Shown piece after piece: positions 53,958-63,647 of a stretch of 64,000 nucleotides of DNA. A program made the position numbers and the translations under genes. Source of the stretch: Companilactobacillus huachuanensis (GTDB lineage: Bacteria; Bacillota; Bacilli; Lactobacillales; Lactobacillaceae); NCBI RefSeq assembly GCF_005404815.1, contig NZ_BJDF01000009.1:59889-123888 (forward strand), given 5' to 3'. Within the stretch, counting starts at the first letter, position 1; every line of letters starts with the position of its first letter. The notes beneath the pieces were generated by a model. It was given only the letters and a program-made list of their open reading frames with translations, did not search any database and had not been told where the DNA came from.

Positions 53958-55373
53958 ATGAAAGTTATTAAGAATTATTTATATAACGCCTTTTATCAGG
54001 TTTTTATATTGTTGGTACCATTTGTAACTATTCCTTATTTATCAAGAATTCTTGGACCAGTCGGTGTGGGAATAAATTCATATACTAATTCCATTATTCA
54101 ATTATTTATTCTTTTAGGTGGGTTGGGAACTAATTTGTATGGGAGTAGGCAAGTAGCATTCGTTAGAGATAACAGAGAAAAACTTACTAAAGTCTTTTAT
54201 GAAATAACAATTTTTAGAATTATAATTTTTGGTATTTCCTTTTTTTGTTTTGGAATATTTATGCTATTTAATCATGAATATAGATTGTTCTATTGGGCCC
54301 AGGCCATTTCGATAATCGCTGCAATGTTTGATGTTGCCTGGTTTTTTATGGGAATAGAGAATTTTGCAGTCACGGTCTTAAGAAATATTATAGTGAAAAT
54401 AATTTCATTGATACTTATTTTTACATTTGTTAAATCTTCTTCCAATTTGCTTATCTATATATTAATTATTTCTTTTTCTTTAGTGATAGGTAATTTAACT
54501 TTATTACCTAGCCTAAAAAGGTATATTGGCCGTCCAAACTGGAATGATTTTACTATTTGGAAACATTTGATGCCTTCAGTTTTACTGTTTGTTCCACAGG
54601 TTTCAACGCAAATTTATGTACTCATAAATAAAACACTTCTAGGATCAATGGTTAATGTTCAGGTTTCAGGTTATTTTGATCAATCTGATAAAATAATTAA
54701 AATGATTCTGGCCATTGTAACAGCAACCGGAACAGTTATGATGCCTCATGTTGCTAACGCGTTTGCTAAAGGTGATAATGGTAAAACAAAAAAATACTTA
54801 TATGAAAGTTTTTCATTTGTTTCTGCATTATCTATACCAATGATGTTTGGACTAATGGCAGTGTCTTCAAAATTTGTTATATTATTTTTCACAAAGAAAT
54901 TTATCGATGTCATTCCAATTATGATGATTGAATCCATTGTAATTTTATTAATAGCTTGGAATAACGCACTAGGAACTCAGTATTTATTACCAACTAATCA
55001 GACAAAATATTATACACAATCAGTTATTTTAGGAACCGTGTTTAATTTAGTCTTTGATATTCCCTTAATCATTCTTTGGAATGCCAAGGGGGCTGCTATT
55101 TCGACCGTCATTTCTGAGTTTATAGTAACCGGATACCAATTATGGACGTTGAAATCACAAATCAATTATAAAAAGTTGTTTAAAGGTAGTTTAAAATATT
55201 TCTCTGCAGGTTTTATTATGTTTCTCATTATATATTCATGTGATAGAAATTTAAATAATTCATGGATGAGTATTATTTTAGAAATAATCGTTGGCATTAT
55301 TGTATATATGTTTTTGCTTGTTCTGTTTAAAACAGAAATTATTGATGAAGCAAAAAAAATATTAAAACATTAA
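53958..55373 (+). CDS. wzx: polysaccharide flippase
   Basis: 471 residues with 13-14 membrane helices. Opening YNAFYQVFILLVPFVTIPYLSR and the VGINSYTNSI block are the signature of oligosaccharide-unit flippases (RfbX/Wzx). It moves the lipid-linked repeat unit across the membrane. Ribosome site TGGAGAG. Last gene of the AT-rich group. Confidence 0.93.
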   Translation: MKVIKNYLYNAFYQVFILLVPFVTIPYLSRILGPVGVGINSYTNSIIQLFILLGGLGTNLYGSRQVAFVRDNREKLTKVFYEITIFRIIIFGISFFCFGIFMLFNHEYRLFYWAQAISIIAAMFDVAWFFMGIENFAVTVLRNIIVKIISLILIFTFVKSSSNLLIYILIISFSLVIGNLTLLPSLKRYIGRPNWNDFTIWKHLMPSVLLFVPQVSTQIYVLINKTLLGSMVNVQVSGYFDQSDKIIKMILAIVTATGTVMMPHVANAFAKGDNGKTKKYLYESFSFVSALSIPMMFGLMAVSSKFVILFFTKKFIDVIPIMMIESIVILLIAWNNALGTQYLLPTNQTKYYTQSVILGTVFNLVFDIPLIILWNAKGAAISTVISEFIVTGYQLWTLKSQINYKKLFKGSLKYFSAGFIMFLIIYSCDRNLNNSWMSIILEIIVGIIVYMFLLVLFKTEIIDEAKKILKH

Positions 55374-55551
55374 ATTTATTTAAAATTAGGGCTAATCAAA
55401 GGAGGCGGATAAAAAAATATATATTAATCTCTTCATAAGCGGTATAAATTCCGTAATAAAAAAGTATAATGAAGACATGAACTAAAATTCATTATCAAAG
55501 GATGTATTTAGTAACTAAATATATTTTTTGAATTAAGTAGGGGGAAAACAT

Positions 55552-56535
55552 ATGCACAACAAACGTAAGAGCAACAAGCGTCGTAACTTAAGAGCTTTCT
55601 TAATTGCGTTCGCTCTTTTACTAGTTTTCGGTGGTGCTGCATTAGGTATGTCAAAATACCGCAGTGTTAAGGGATCTGTCGACAGCTCATTCCAATCATC
55701 AGGTGTTAATACAACTGATGTTGCTGCCAAATTAAAGGCTAAGAAGCCTATCTCAATCTTGGTTATGGGGACTAATTCAGGTTCTTCAAAATTAAGTAGA
55801 GATTATTCGGGTCACACAAACAGTATGATGGTTGTTACTATCAATCCTGAGACTAACAAGACTACTGTTGATAGTATTTCCGGGGAAACTGCTGTAAATA
55901 ATATCTCTGGATACAAGAGTCAATCACCGGTTGCACTAAAACACGCTTATGAATTGGGACAAGCAGGCGCAAGTGTTAAGACTGTTCAAGATATGCTAAA
56001 TGTTCCTATCGATTTCTACTTGCTTCTAAATGTTGATGGCTTGAACAAAGTTGTTAACGAAGTCGGTGGAGTTGACGTTACACCTAAGTGGACATTCAGC
56101 TATGGTGGCTACAACTTTACTAAAGACGTTTCAACTCACATGAACGGTGCCCAAGCTTTGGCATACGCTGGTATGAGTGGTAAATTTGGTGACTACAGTC
56201 GTCAAATTCGTCAACGCCAAGTATTGACAGCTATCTTTTCTAAGTCAGGCTCAATTTCAACATTATTGAACCAAGACTTTATTGATTCATTAACTGACCA
56301 AGTTCTAACTGATCTTTCATTTGATAATTTGAAGACTATCGGTGCTGATTACCGTGGTGCTACAAAGGATGTCAACCAAGACCACTTAGACGGTACCGAA
56401 ACTACTGTTAATGGTGAAAAGATGCTAGTCGTAACTAATAACGAGCTACAACGTGAAACTAACGTTCTACGTAATAGTTTGGGATTAGGTAAGGCTAAGA
56501 CTGGTAACATTGAATATGTTCCAGCTGCTCAATAA
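55552..56535 (+). CDS. LytR-CpsA-Psr family protein with altered active-site residues
   Basis: 327 residues. Basic N-terminus, one membrane helix (about 14-32), then the LCP domain (about 66-300). The family attaches polymers to peptidoglycan from lipid-linked donors. ISILVMGTN and GDYSRQIRQRQ are kept, but the usual RSD/RTD of the lipid-phosphate pocket reads HTN (about 88-90) and the usual SIPRD reads SISGE. Two arginines thought essential are therefore missing. Biased codon use suggests strong expression. It has its own promoter (-10 TATAAT 55465-55470) and a terminator. Confidence 0.85.
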   Translation: MHNKRKSNKRRNLRAFLIAFALLLVFGGAALGMSKYRSVKGSVDSSFQSSGVNTTDVAAKLKAKKPISILVMGTNSGSSKLSRDYSGHTNSMMVVTINPETNKTTVDSISGETAVNNISGYKSQSPVALKHAYELGQAGASVKTVQDMLNVPIDFYLLLNVDGLNKVVNEVGGVDVTPKWTFSYGGYNFTKDVSTHMNGAQALAYAGMSGKFGDYSRQIRQRQVLTAIFSKSGSISTLLNQDFIDSLTDQVLTDLSFDNLKTIGADYRGATKDVNQDHLDGTETTVNGEKMLVVTNNELQRETNVLRNSLGLGKAKTGNIEYVPAAQ

Positions 56536-56554
56536 TTAATCTTGAAATTTATTT

Positions 56555-56591
56555 AATAGCGTATTCGTAATTTGCGAAGCGCTATTTTTTT
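56555..56591 (+). terminator. intrinsic terminator
   Basis: Stem AATAGCG/CGCTATT enclosing TTCG/GCGAA, with seven T. Confidence 0.85.
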
Positions 56592-56691
56592 GTCCTGAAA
56601 TTTGTTGATGTATAACTATAGAAAATTTAGCGAAAAAATCGGACGGCAAATTGGACCATAACTGAGGCGCTTAAAAATAAATTGAGCGTAT

Positions 56692-56735
56692 AAAAAAACG
56701 GCAATCTCTAATTATTTGGAGTTGCCGTTTTTTAT
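56692..56735. terminator. bidirectional terminator
   Basis: Stem AAAACGGCAA-CTC/GAG-TTGCCGTTTT between convergent genes. Confidence 0.9.
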
Positions 56736-59729
56736 TTACTTCTGTGATTTTTTACGTCTGAATCCAAGAATACCAGTAATAGTAAGTAAGAATAATCCCA
56801 ATTGCGTGAATAAGGATGCTGATTTCTCACTGGTTTGAGGAAGTGTTCCGCTGTTAGCTTGAGTTTCTTGTGAATTGGTATCTTTAGCAACGTTGGTAGA
56901 ATTTGAAATCAAATTATTGGGGTCAGTTGCAATATTAAGATTACCAGAAGAGTTGGTTTTAGCCCCAGTGATTAAGTTACCGCCATTGTTAGGTTCAGTG
57001 ACAATATTGGAACTTGTGTCAGTATTATTAACTGAAGTGTCATTAGAGGCAGTGTTATCACCAGAACTAGAATTGGAACTTGAACTATTATTGGTACTAG
57101 TATTGCTGCCAGAATTTGAGTTACCATTACCAGTATTGTTGCTAGAACCAGAGTTACCAGTATCTGTATTATTACCAGAACCGGAATCTGAACCGTTATC
57201 TGGGTCGGTAGTGTTTCCAGAACCAGAGTTATTACTACTATCTGAGCCGGAATTTGAACCGCTACCGGATGTTTTAGCATTGATAGTTAAAACAGCGGTC
57301 TTGGTAAGTGTTTTACCAACCGAATCCAAATAAGTATAAGTGATTGTATATTTTCCAGATTGAGCAGGATTTATTGTATCGGCATTGACAGTGGTTGTTC
57401 CATCAGTACTAGGTATCGTGGCGGTTAAAGTACTATTTTTCAAAGCTGTGGCAGCATCGACTGGATTACCATCACTACCAGTTAAAGTAGTGATATTATC
57501 GGCAGGGTTCCAAGTTGTACCAGCAGTGATAGTTTTATCGGTCGTCGTTAGGATACTGTCGTCAATGGTCAGAGTAGTGGATTTGGTTAATTTTCCATAA
57601 GTATAGTCAATTGTATAAGTTCCAGGTTTTGAGGTATCAATTGACGTAGCGTTCGAACCGTCAGCATTGGTTAAAGTATTGCCTGAGGCATCTTTGATTG
57701 TAACTGTTAATGGATCAGTAGTATCGGCTAGAGCAGTGGCTGGAGTGATATCGTTACCGTTTTTATCTTTTAATTCGGTAATACCCTGAGCATAAGTCCA
57801 AATACCGTCACTGGAAGTGATAATATTTTCAGGATCAATGGTTTTTAAGACACTATCGTCAGCAGTTACTGTTATCGTTGAAGCGGTTGCAGGCGTCGTA
57901 ACATTGCCTTGATTATCAGTATATGAGTATTGAACCGTATAGGTACCTGGAGTGGAGGTATCAACATTTGAGATAACTGTCATAGTACCATCACTGTCAG
58001 TGTATGTGTAAGTTGTACTGCCATTCTCATTTTTCACTGAATTTTCAGGTGTCATATCACTGATTTTCTCATGGCTGATGGTTGAGGATTCACCAGCACT
58101 GGGCATAGTGAAGGTAATATTGTCATCCGGGGTCCAAGCAGTACCTTCATCAATTGTTGAGTCATTGGTATCTAAGGCAGTAGCAATTTTGGCGACTATA
58201 AAGGCGTAATTATTACCGGTTGCGGCGGTGCTATTTAAATCCAATGACATTGGCTCAGCGGTAACAGTTGTTGGTAGAGTTTGTGTAGCAGCATTATAAG
58301 TCAATGTGCTTATATTTGGAAAAGTTCCTACATAACGAAAGGAGGGTAGCCACCAACTTTTTTTATTATTTGTTAAAGTTTTTAAAAAGCCCTGCTCATA
58401 GGTACTGGGGTCATAAGATGTTCCTGGGGATATAGCAGATGTAGCATTATATAATAATCCTGATAAAGTGGTAGATCCTGCAGTGGTGTATCTCACGTAG
58501 TAGTTATCAGTTACTTTTGTGTCGATAAAGGAAAGCTGCTTGGCACCATTATTAGAGGCAATGCCAACAACATTTGCATCAGGCCAGTCAGTTCCAAAAG
58601 TGGTTGAAGGCATGGATTCGTATAAACTTCCATGTGGATATTCGGTTGTATCACCAACACCAGCATATAGCACATCATTGGTTGGCAAATTGCTGGTACC
58701 GAAGGTGTCATTACCGTTATCATCCTTGGCATTTATGGTCACGTTTTTAATGCTGGAATCATTCGTAGTATGAATTAAAACGGACATTTTTAATTGACTT
58801 GAAAATCCCTTTTGAGGATTGGATCCTAAAATACTGGAGGCATCATCTGGTCGAAAATAATAGACTTGACGGCCAGTAGCAGTATTAGCTAATTCGGAGA
58901 CGGTCAAAGTATTAATATGGATAAATCCTTGCGCATTCAGCGCTGTGACATAATTATTGGCACCGGTTTGCATCCAATCAAGGGTCGAATCGACAGAAGA
59001 TGGCAAAACTATATAGAATCCAAACAAATTGTTGCCAATCTCATTGGACCAAAGTTCGGAACTGTAAGGTAGTACTTTAACCATGGCCATTGAATTATAG
59101 GGAACATAACTACCGTTTACACCAACATAAAAGTTTGATAGGGTAGGAACCTGATCAATTGCCTTAGCAGTTGGAGCATCGCTATTGGTGATAGCTTCTT
59201 GATTGGTAGTAACTCCAGATACTGGGGTTGTGGAATCAGCATTGGAACTATTTTGAGTTACAGCATCACTACTAGTTGATGTGACAGTACTATTGCTTGC
59301 AGGTAAAAGAAAAGGCTGTGCTGTAGTGTCACTTTCAGAACCAGTATTATTGTTAGAATTTAATGTGTTACCAGTACTGTTTTTGGAATTATCAACAGAT
59401 TCAGTTTCCGAGTCACCTTCTGGAGCGACAACATCTTTAGAACTAGTGTCACTGTCATTTTCAGTTGAAGTATTTGGGTCAATCGCATCATTTATAGGTT
59501 CAGAGTCATTTGTTGTCCCAGTTTTGGATTCGGTTATTGCCGTTGTGCTATCTTGCTCAGTTACACTGGGTTCCGCCGTATTAGTAGTTGCAGCGTTAAC
59601 TGGTGTAGTGACAGTTAAGCCTGCTAAAATCGAGGCCGTTGCCAGAGGAACAGCTAACCATAATTTTTCTGTTTTAAAGGGTTTCGGATTATTTTTTGAG
59701 TAATCTACACTCTTGTTTGTTTTCCTCAT
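56736..59729 (-). CDS. large sortase-type surface protein with Ig-like repeats
   Basis: 997 residues. Long signal peptide (1-46, KPFKTEKLWLAVPLATAS, ends PVNAA), Ser/Thr/Asn/Asp-rich linker to about 190, a unique beta-rich domain (about 190-510), then three bacterial Ig-like repeats (about 515-630, 632-730 and 733-815; each has a TIDDS/TADDS start and a PGTYTI.YTY or SGKYTI.YTY end) and a Ser/Asn/Gly linker (about 816-955). The cell-wall signal is LPQTSEK, then a membrane helix and RRKKSQK. It is a LPxTG-like motif with Ser instead of Gly. Probably an adhesin. Monocistronic. Confidence 0.88.
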   Translation of the reverse strand: MRKTNKSVDYSKNNPKPFKTEKLWLAVPLATASILAGLTVTTPVNAATTNTAEPSVTEQDSTTAITESKTGTTNDSEPINDAIDPNTSTENDSDTSSKDVVAPEGDSETESVDNSKNSTGNTLNSNNNTGSESDTTAQPFLLPASNSTVTSTSSDAVTQNSSNADSTTPVSGVTTNQEAITNSDAPTAKAIDQVPTLSNFYVGVNGSYVPYNSMAMVKVLPYSSELWSNEIGNNLFGFYIVLPSSVDSTLDWMQTGANNYVTALNAQGFIHINTLTVSELANTATGRQVYYFRPDDASSILGSNPQKGFSSQLKMSVLIHTTNDSSIKNVTINAKDDNGNDTFGTSNLPTNDVLYAGVGDTTEYPHGSLYESMPSTTFGTDWPDANVVGIASNNGAKQLSFIDTKVTDNYYVRYTTAGSTTLSGLLYNATSAISPGTSYDPSTYEQGFLKTLTNNKKSWWLPSFRYVGTFPNISTLTYNAATQTLPTTVTAEPMSLDLNSTAATGNNYAFIVAKIATALDTNDSTIDEGTAWTPDDNITFTMPSAGESSTISHEKISDMTPENSVKNENGSTTYTYTDSDGTMTVISNVDTSTPGTYTVQYSYTDNQGNVTTPATASTITVTADDSVLKTIDPENIITSSDGIWTYAQGITELKDKNGNDITPATALADTTDPLTVTIKDASGNTLTNADGSNATSIDTSKPGTYTIDYTYGKLTKSTTLTIDDSILTTTDKTITAGTTWNPADNITTLTGSDGNPVDAATALKNSTLTATIPSTDGTTTVNADTINPAQSGKYTITYTYLDSVGKTLTKTAVLTINAKTSGSGSNSGSDSSNNSGSGNTTDPDNGSDSGSGNNTDTGNSGSSNNTGNGNSNSGSNTSTNNSSSSNSSSGDNTASNDTSVNNTDTSSNIVTEPNNGGNLITGAKTNSSGNLNIATDPNNLISNSTNVAKDTNSQETQANSGTLPQTSEKSASLFTQLGLFLLTITGILGFRRKKSQK

Positions 59730-59967
59730 TAATATTACTTCCCATCCCTCGGATATATGATATTTTCATGGGAATAATCATAATCCTGTTAATAACGCAA
59801 TAATAGCATTAATATTTTATGCCAGAACACTATATTAGAAAGATACGTTTACAAAATATGATATTTTTTATAAAAAATATTCAGTTAATGATTTTTATTT
59901 GTAGCTCGGCAAAAATTCAGATTATCAAAAAATAAATAGTGAGATAAAATATGCCAACTTTCGAGCA
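59730..59967. other. gene-free AT-rich region
   Basis: Upstream region of the large surface-protein gene. No open frame or repeat; promoter not obvious by eye. Confidence 0.4.
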
Positions 59968-60023
59968 TTAAGATAAAGAGACACTGTAATCCGATTTGGG
60001 GATTACAGTGTCTCTTTGTCTTA
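59968..60023. terminator. long perfect hairpin, terminator-like
   Basis: AAGATAAAGAGACACTGTAA and following CC pair with GGATTACAGTGTCTCTTTGTCTT. It is not next to any gene end now visible. Confidence 0.6.
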
Positions 60024-60076
60024 TGTAATTTCACATAACAGTTCTGATATTTTTGGTATATATGTTTGTTAATAAA

Positions 60077-60407
60077 CTAAAGGATGAAAGTTTAGGTAAG
60101 TATGCCGTTTCCAGAGATGAGAGTATTCAATTGCTGCGCGGAACGGCCCGAGCCAAAGTACGGTCTCGAATCTCGGTTTGAAGGCTTTACAAAGTTCGTC
60201 AATTCTCCAAACACACCCGGTGGTGTAAGGACTAAAGTCTTAACGCCACTTTCGCGGCAAATGAATACTTTCAGCTCTTCCAACTAGTTTTTTTATAACA
60301 GGACTGTCCAATTGTGATCTTTTGATATTTAAATAAATTGGTAAATAAATTGAATTTAGGACTGTCACAGCAATATTTATATCACTTTTTCACCTTTCAA
60401 CCTTTAG
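60077..60407 (+). mobile_element. MITE-like unit A9
   Basis: Terminal repeats CTAAAGGATGAAAG (60077) and CTTTCAACCTTTAG (60394-60407); core 60103-60288. Hairpin 2 is partly degraded (GGCTTTAC versus GTCAATTC), hairpin 3 has changed on both arms (GGACTAAAGTC loop). Confidence 0.85.
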
Positions 60408-60418
60408 TAAATTAAATA

Positions 60419-60477
60419 AAAAATGAGTTGTATCACACTTAAATAACCAAGTAATTAGGTGTAAAATAACTCTATTT
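60419..60477. terminator. imperfect hairpin, possible terminator
   Basis: Imperfect stem around GAGTT-CACTTA and TAGGTGTAA-AACTC, T-rich on both sides. Confidence 0.35.
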
Positions 60478-60611
60478 TGTTTGATTACGAAGCCATAATT
60501 AACCTCCAGTTTCTAAGTATCAATTATATAAACATTGATGTAACAGCAAAATTTGTAATTCCGTAGCATATCTAAAGTAATCATTGAATCATTTTTTTTC
60601 AAACAGCAAAT

Positions 60612-60795
60612 TAGTCGGAAGAGCTGAGAGTATTAACCAGCTGTGGATGTGGCGTTACGGCTTCAGCCGTTACACCACCGGGCGAGTTTGGAGACTTACC
60701 AGTCTTTGGTAAGGCTTCAAACCGAGGTACGAGACCGCCCCTCAGGCTCGTGCCGGTCCGCATAGCAGGTTAATACTCTCAGCTCTGGAGACGGC
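60612..60795 (-). repeat. cloverleaf element, intermediate between A and B
   Basis: Minus-strand copy with the A-type outer stem (GAGCTGAGAGTATTAACC / GGTTAATACTCTCAGCTC) but B-type inner features (GCCGGTCCGCATAGCAGG). Hairpin 2 (CCTTACC/GGTAAG) has compensating changes. No terminal repeats. It links the two subgroups. Confidence 0.85.
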
Positions 60796-60967
60796 ATATT
60801 TAATAAAAAATATTCTTTAAATTATTTGCTTTTTTTTGTTGCTAGGATTTGCAACTTGGTGCTACATTCACTGCGTATATATATCCAATCAAACATTTCT
60901 TAGCTGATGTTTGTAAATTATTCTATTTCAAAACCAAGCAACCTTACACCAAAGGAAGAAAGTAAAC

Positions 60968-62899
60968 TTGAAGAGAAAAATAATAATTTTAATACTAATC
61001 AATTTAGCAATTGTTTTAGCTATATCAGTCGTCGGTTGGTCAGAATCAAGAGGGGACTTACAAACGGTAGTCGATTCCCAGACGGTTTCAAATAGATCTG
61101 ACAGTAAAGCTACAGTTAAACCACAGTTCACTCCGACGTCGGATCCAATCATTATTTTATTTTTCTGGTTGACTTCGGGTTATAACCTTCAGCCTAGTAA
61201 TCAATATACTTCTGTCAATAAATCTAAAACTTTTTACACCAATTCTGGACGGTCATTTCTCGCGAGTTTGCTGCCAGGATCGCCTCATTATACTTGGTAC
61301 AAATCTGATGATGGGGTGAAATGGTCTGCTCTGGACGTGACTGATCGTGATTTAACAGTTACCCCAACAAAGGTGGGAACTGTTTATTATCAGCAGAAAA
61401 CCGATTGGTATTTAGCATTTCCAACACTTCTTGATACGATTGTATATTCGAAAATGGCGTTTCTAACAGCTTTCCCGAATGCAATTGATGCTACTAAATT
61501 GACCGTTACCGCGGACAGCAATTATTTGTATAACAATCAATCTCAAAAGGATACGACCTTTGCTAGAGCTGAACCTGAACCGTCGGATTCTACGGGCGAT
61601 ATTACCTGGTCTAGTGACAATACAGATTTGGCAACGGTTAACAAAAATACTGGACTGGTGACGGCCAATAATAGTGGAAATTCGGGGACCGTCAAAATTA
61701 CCGGAACGATTGCTAATAATAATGAACAGACTGTGAGCGATACGGTTGCAATTCGGATTGGTGGGGGGCTAGATTCTCAAGTGGTAAACGAAGGTGAAGA
61801 TGCAAGTTTTGAAATACAGGGTCACTTCGACCAGAAACCAACCACAGTAGTCTGGCATAAGGTTTCTACTAGCGGAAAAGATACGATTGTTGATAATAAC
61901 GGCAATGATATGTCATACAATATTAAGACGGCCGCATATAGTGATACCGGTTCGAAATATTATGCTATTATGACTATCAAAAGTGGTGACAATGTCTCGA
62001 CAATAATGACTAATCAAGCGACGTTAACAGTTATAAGAAATATTGTTCCGAATCTAACGATTGCAAATACTGTTTTTAATAATACTCGTGATAATCATAA
62101 TGATGAAAATACGATTTTAAATGAAGTTTCCAAAGACGATAATTTAACTTACAAAGTAAATTTCACTGATGCTAACCCTAATTCTGAGATGATGAGTGGG
62201 GTAGCTGGGTTAAAAATTCCTCGAACCTTTGGTGTAACTGATGTTCAAATAGATGGTGTAACTACCAATAATATTAGAGAAATAAATGATCCAGATGATT
62301 CTCAAGGTTCCATTTTGATTATTAACTATATAGATTTTTCGAAGGTGAAGAATCATGTGCTAGTAGTGGATGGAACAATGGGGGATATCGGTGCTGCCTT
62401 GTCCTATACGTCAAATGTTGAATTTTATGGATTAGATAGTAAGGGAGATCCGATTATTCAAATTAACGGTCAACCAGACTTGAAATTGAATTTTGCTAAT
62501 AAATTACTAATATTAACGGCTCATAATTGGCAATACCAGACTGTTAATTCCACCGGTCACAATAGATTGTTGAGACGAATAAAAATGGCTGGTAACGCAT
62601 TAGATGTGTCTGACAATAGGACCGAAAAGAATCCGTCTAAGCTCTATTTAATACAAAACGAACCATTAAAGTCTGGAAATGAGATTTTGAATTCAGAAAT
62701 TAGATATTATAAAAAGGACGGCAGTTTTGAAATTTTAACTGAGCACGGCACTTTAGTTGAAAAAACGGCTGATGGTGACACAGTACAATCGATTTCATGG
62801 GGGTCCAATGAAGGACCGTTATTATATATTGACGCTGGCAAAGTAAATAAGGGCAACTATTCAACTGAGTTGGAATGGTCATTAGTCCAGTCAGTTTAA
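60968..62899 (+). CDS. secreted WxL-like surface protein with Ig-like domains
   Basis: 643 residues, TTG start behind AAAGGAAG. N-terminal membrane/signal helix (about 5-22). A Big-type Ig domain about 165-270 (ITWSSDNTDLATVNKNTGLV, VKITGT), a second Ig-like domain about 270-355 (ASFEIQGHFDQKPTTVVWHK). The C-terminal region ends NYSTELEWSLVQSV, close to the second motif of WxL domains (a strand with W-x-L); the first motif is not clear. WxL proteins bind peptidoglycan without covalent link. No other WxL genes are adjacent. Confidence 0.65.
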   Translation: MKRKIIILILINLAIVLAISVVGWSESRGDLQTVVDSQTVSNRSDSKATVKPQFTPTSDPIIILFFWLTSGYNLQPSNQYTSVNKSKTFYTNSGRSFLASLLPGSPHYTWYKSDDGVKWSALDVTDRDLTVTPTKVGTVYYQQKTDWYLAFPTLLDTIVYSKMAFLTAFPNAIDATKLTVTADSNYLYNNQSQKDTTFARAEPEPSDSTGDITWSSDNTDLATVNKNTGLVTANNSGNSGTVKITGTIANNNEQTVSDTVAIRIGGGLDSQVVNEGEDASFEIQGHFDQKPTTVVWHKVSTSGKDTIVDNNGNDMSYNIKTAAYSDTGSKYYAIMTIKSGDNVSTIMTNQATLTVIRNIVPNLTIANTVFNNTRDNHNDENTILNEVSKDDNLTYKVNFTDANPNSEMMSGVAGLKIPRTFGVTDVQIDGVTTNNIREINDPDDSQGSILIINYIDFSKVKNHVLVVDGTMGDIGAALSYTSNVEFYGLDSKGDPIIQINGQPDLKLNFANKLLILTAHNWQYQTVNSTGHNRLLRRIKMAGNALDVSDNRTEKNPSKLYLIQNEPLKSGNEILNSEIRYYKKDGSFEILTEHGTLVEKTADGDTVQSISWGSNEGPLLYIDAGKVNKGNYSTELEWSLVQSV

Positions 62900-62974
62900 G
62901 AAAAGTCATAAACCACAAAATTCACCTTTAGATCAATAACATGTACAATAGAAGCTACGAGAGGGGGGGATAAA

Positions 62975-63172
62975 ATGGCAATGAAACCACAAAAAATCAT
63001 TAAGATATTGCGTCAAAACGGTTTTGTCAAAAAGTCACAGAATGGTTCGCATCTGAAGATGTATAATCCCAAAACCAATGTGACACTTCCAGTCCCCATT
63101 CATCATGATAAAGAACTTGAACATGGGATTGAAAGCAAGATATTAAAACAGGCTGGAATAAAGATGAATTAA
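62975..63172 (+). CDS. hicA: HicA-type toxin
   Basis: 65 residues, strong ribosome site (GGGGGG). HicA pattern complete: KIIKILRQNGFVKKSQNGSH with the catalytic histidine, a K.YNP strand, LPVPIHHDKELEHG and ILKQAGI. HicA cuts mRNA. No hicB antitoxin follows: MITE A10 begins about 30 bp behind the stop. Confidence 0.85.
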   Translation: MAMKPQKIIKILRQNGFVKKSQNGSHLKMYNPKTNVTLPVPIHHDKELEHGIESKILKQAGIKMN

Positions 63173-63200
63173 TCGGATATTAGGTGTTTTAGGTAAGTAT

Positions 63201-63490
63201 GCCGTTTCCAGAACTGATAGTATTCAATTGCTGCGCGGAACGGCCCGAGCCAAAGGGCGGTCTCGAGCCTCGGTTGAAGCCTCGCAAAACCCCGCGAGTC
63301 TTCAACACGCCCGGTGGTGTAATTGCTGAAGCAATAACGCCACTTTCGCTGCAAATGAATACTATCAGCTCTTCCAACTAGTTTATTTTTTAATAGCGGA
63401 ATAAAACTAAGACTTCTGATCATTTAAATAAATTAGCTCTAGATTTGTAACAACAATGGTTATATTCGTTTTTCACCTTTAAACTTTCAG
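63201..63490 (+). mobile_element. MITE-like unit A10 behind hicA
   Basis: Core 63201-63382, diverged right end (TTTAAACTTTCAG, to 63490). The left terminal repeat is shortened to TTTTAGGTAAG. A GTGTT occurs on both sides (63184-63188 region and 63491-63495), perhaps part of a target duplication. Confidence 0.8.
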
Positions 63491-63503
63491 GTGTTCTAAA
63501 AAC

Positions 63504-63565
63504 AAATTACGCAAAATAAATAAGACTCCACAAAGGTGTAGTCTTATTTATTTTGCGTAATTTTT
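63504..63565. terminator. long perfect hairpin, bidirectional terminator
   Basis: AAATTACGCAAAATAAATAA continues into GACT and pairs with the complement across a CCACAAAGGTG loop; T run behind. It could end the hicA transcript beyond the MITE. Confidence 0.8.
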
Positions 63566-63647
63566 AATGTCGAACGTAGATGAATCTTCTTTTTCGACAA
63601 ATGCATATTAATGTGTATAATAGCCTATGTGAGAGAGGACATTTAGA

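Noticed and set aside
56875..57333. Long antisense frames opposite the Ser/Asn-rich linker of the large surface protein
   Set aside because: They follow from the repeated codon pattern of the linker and have no ribosome site or signal.
63189..63377. Recurrent open frames of 60-86 codons containing FICSESGVIASAITPPG, in several places
   Set aside because: They are frames through the cloverleaf/MITE repeats; no ribosome site, frame ends change between copies, and the opposite strand is equally open.
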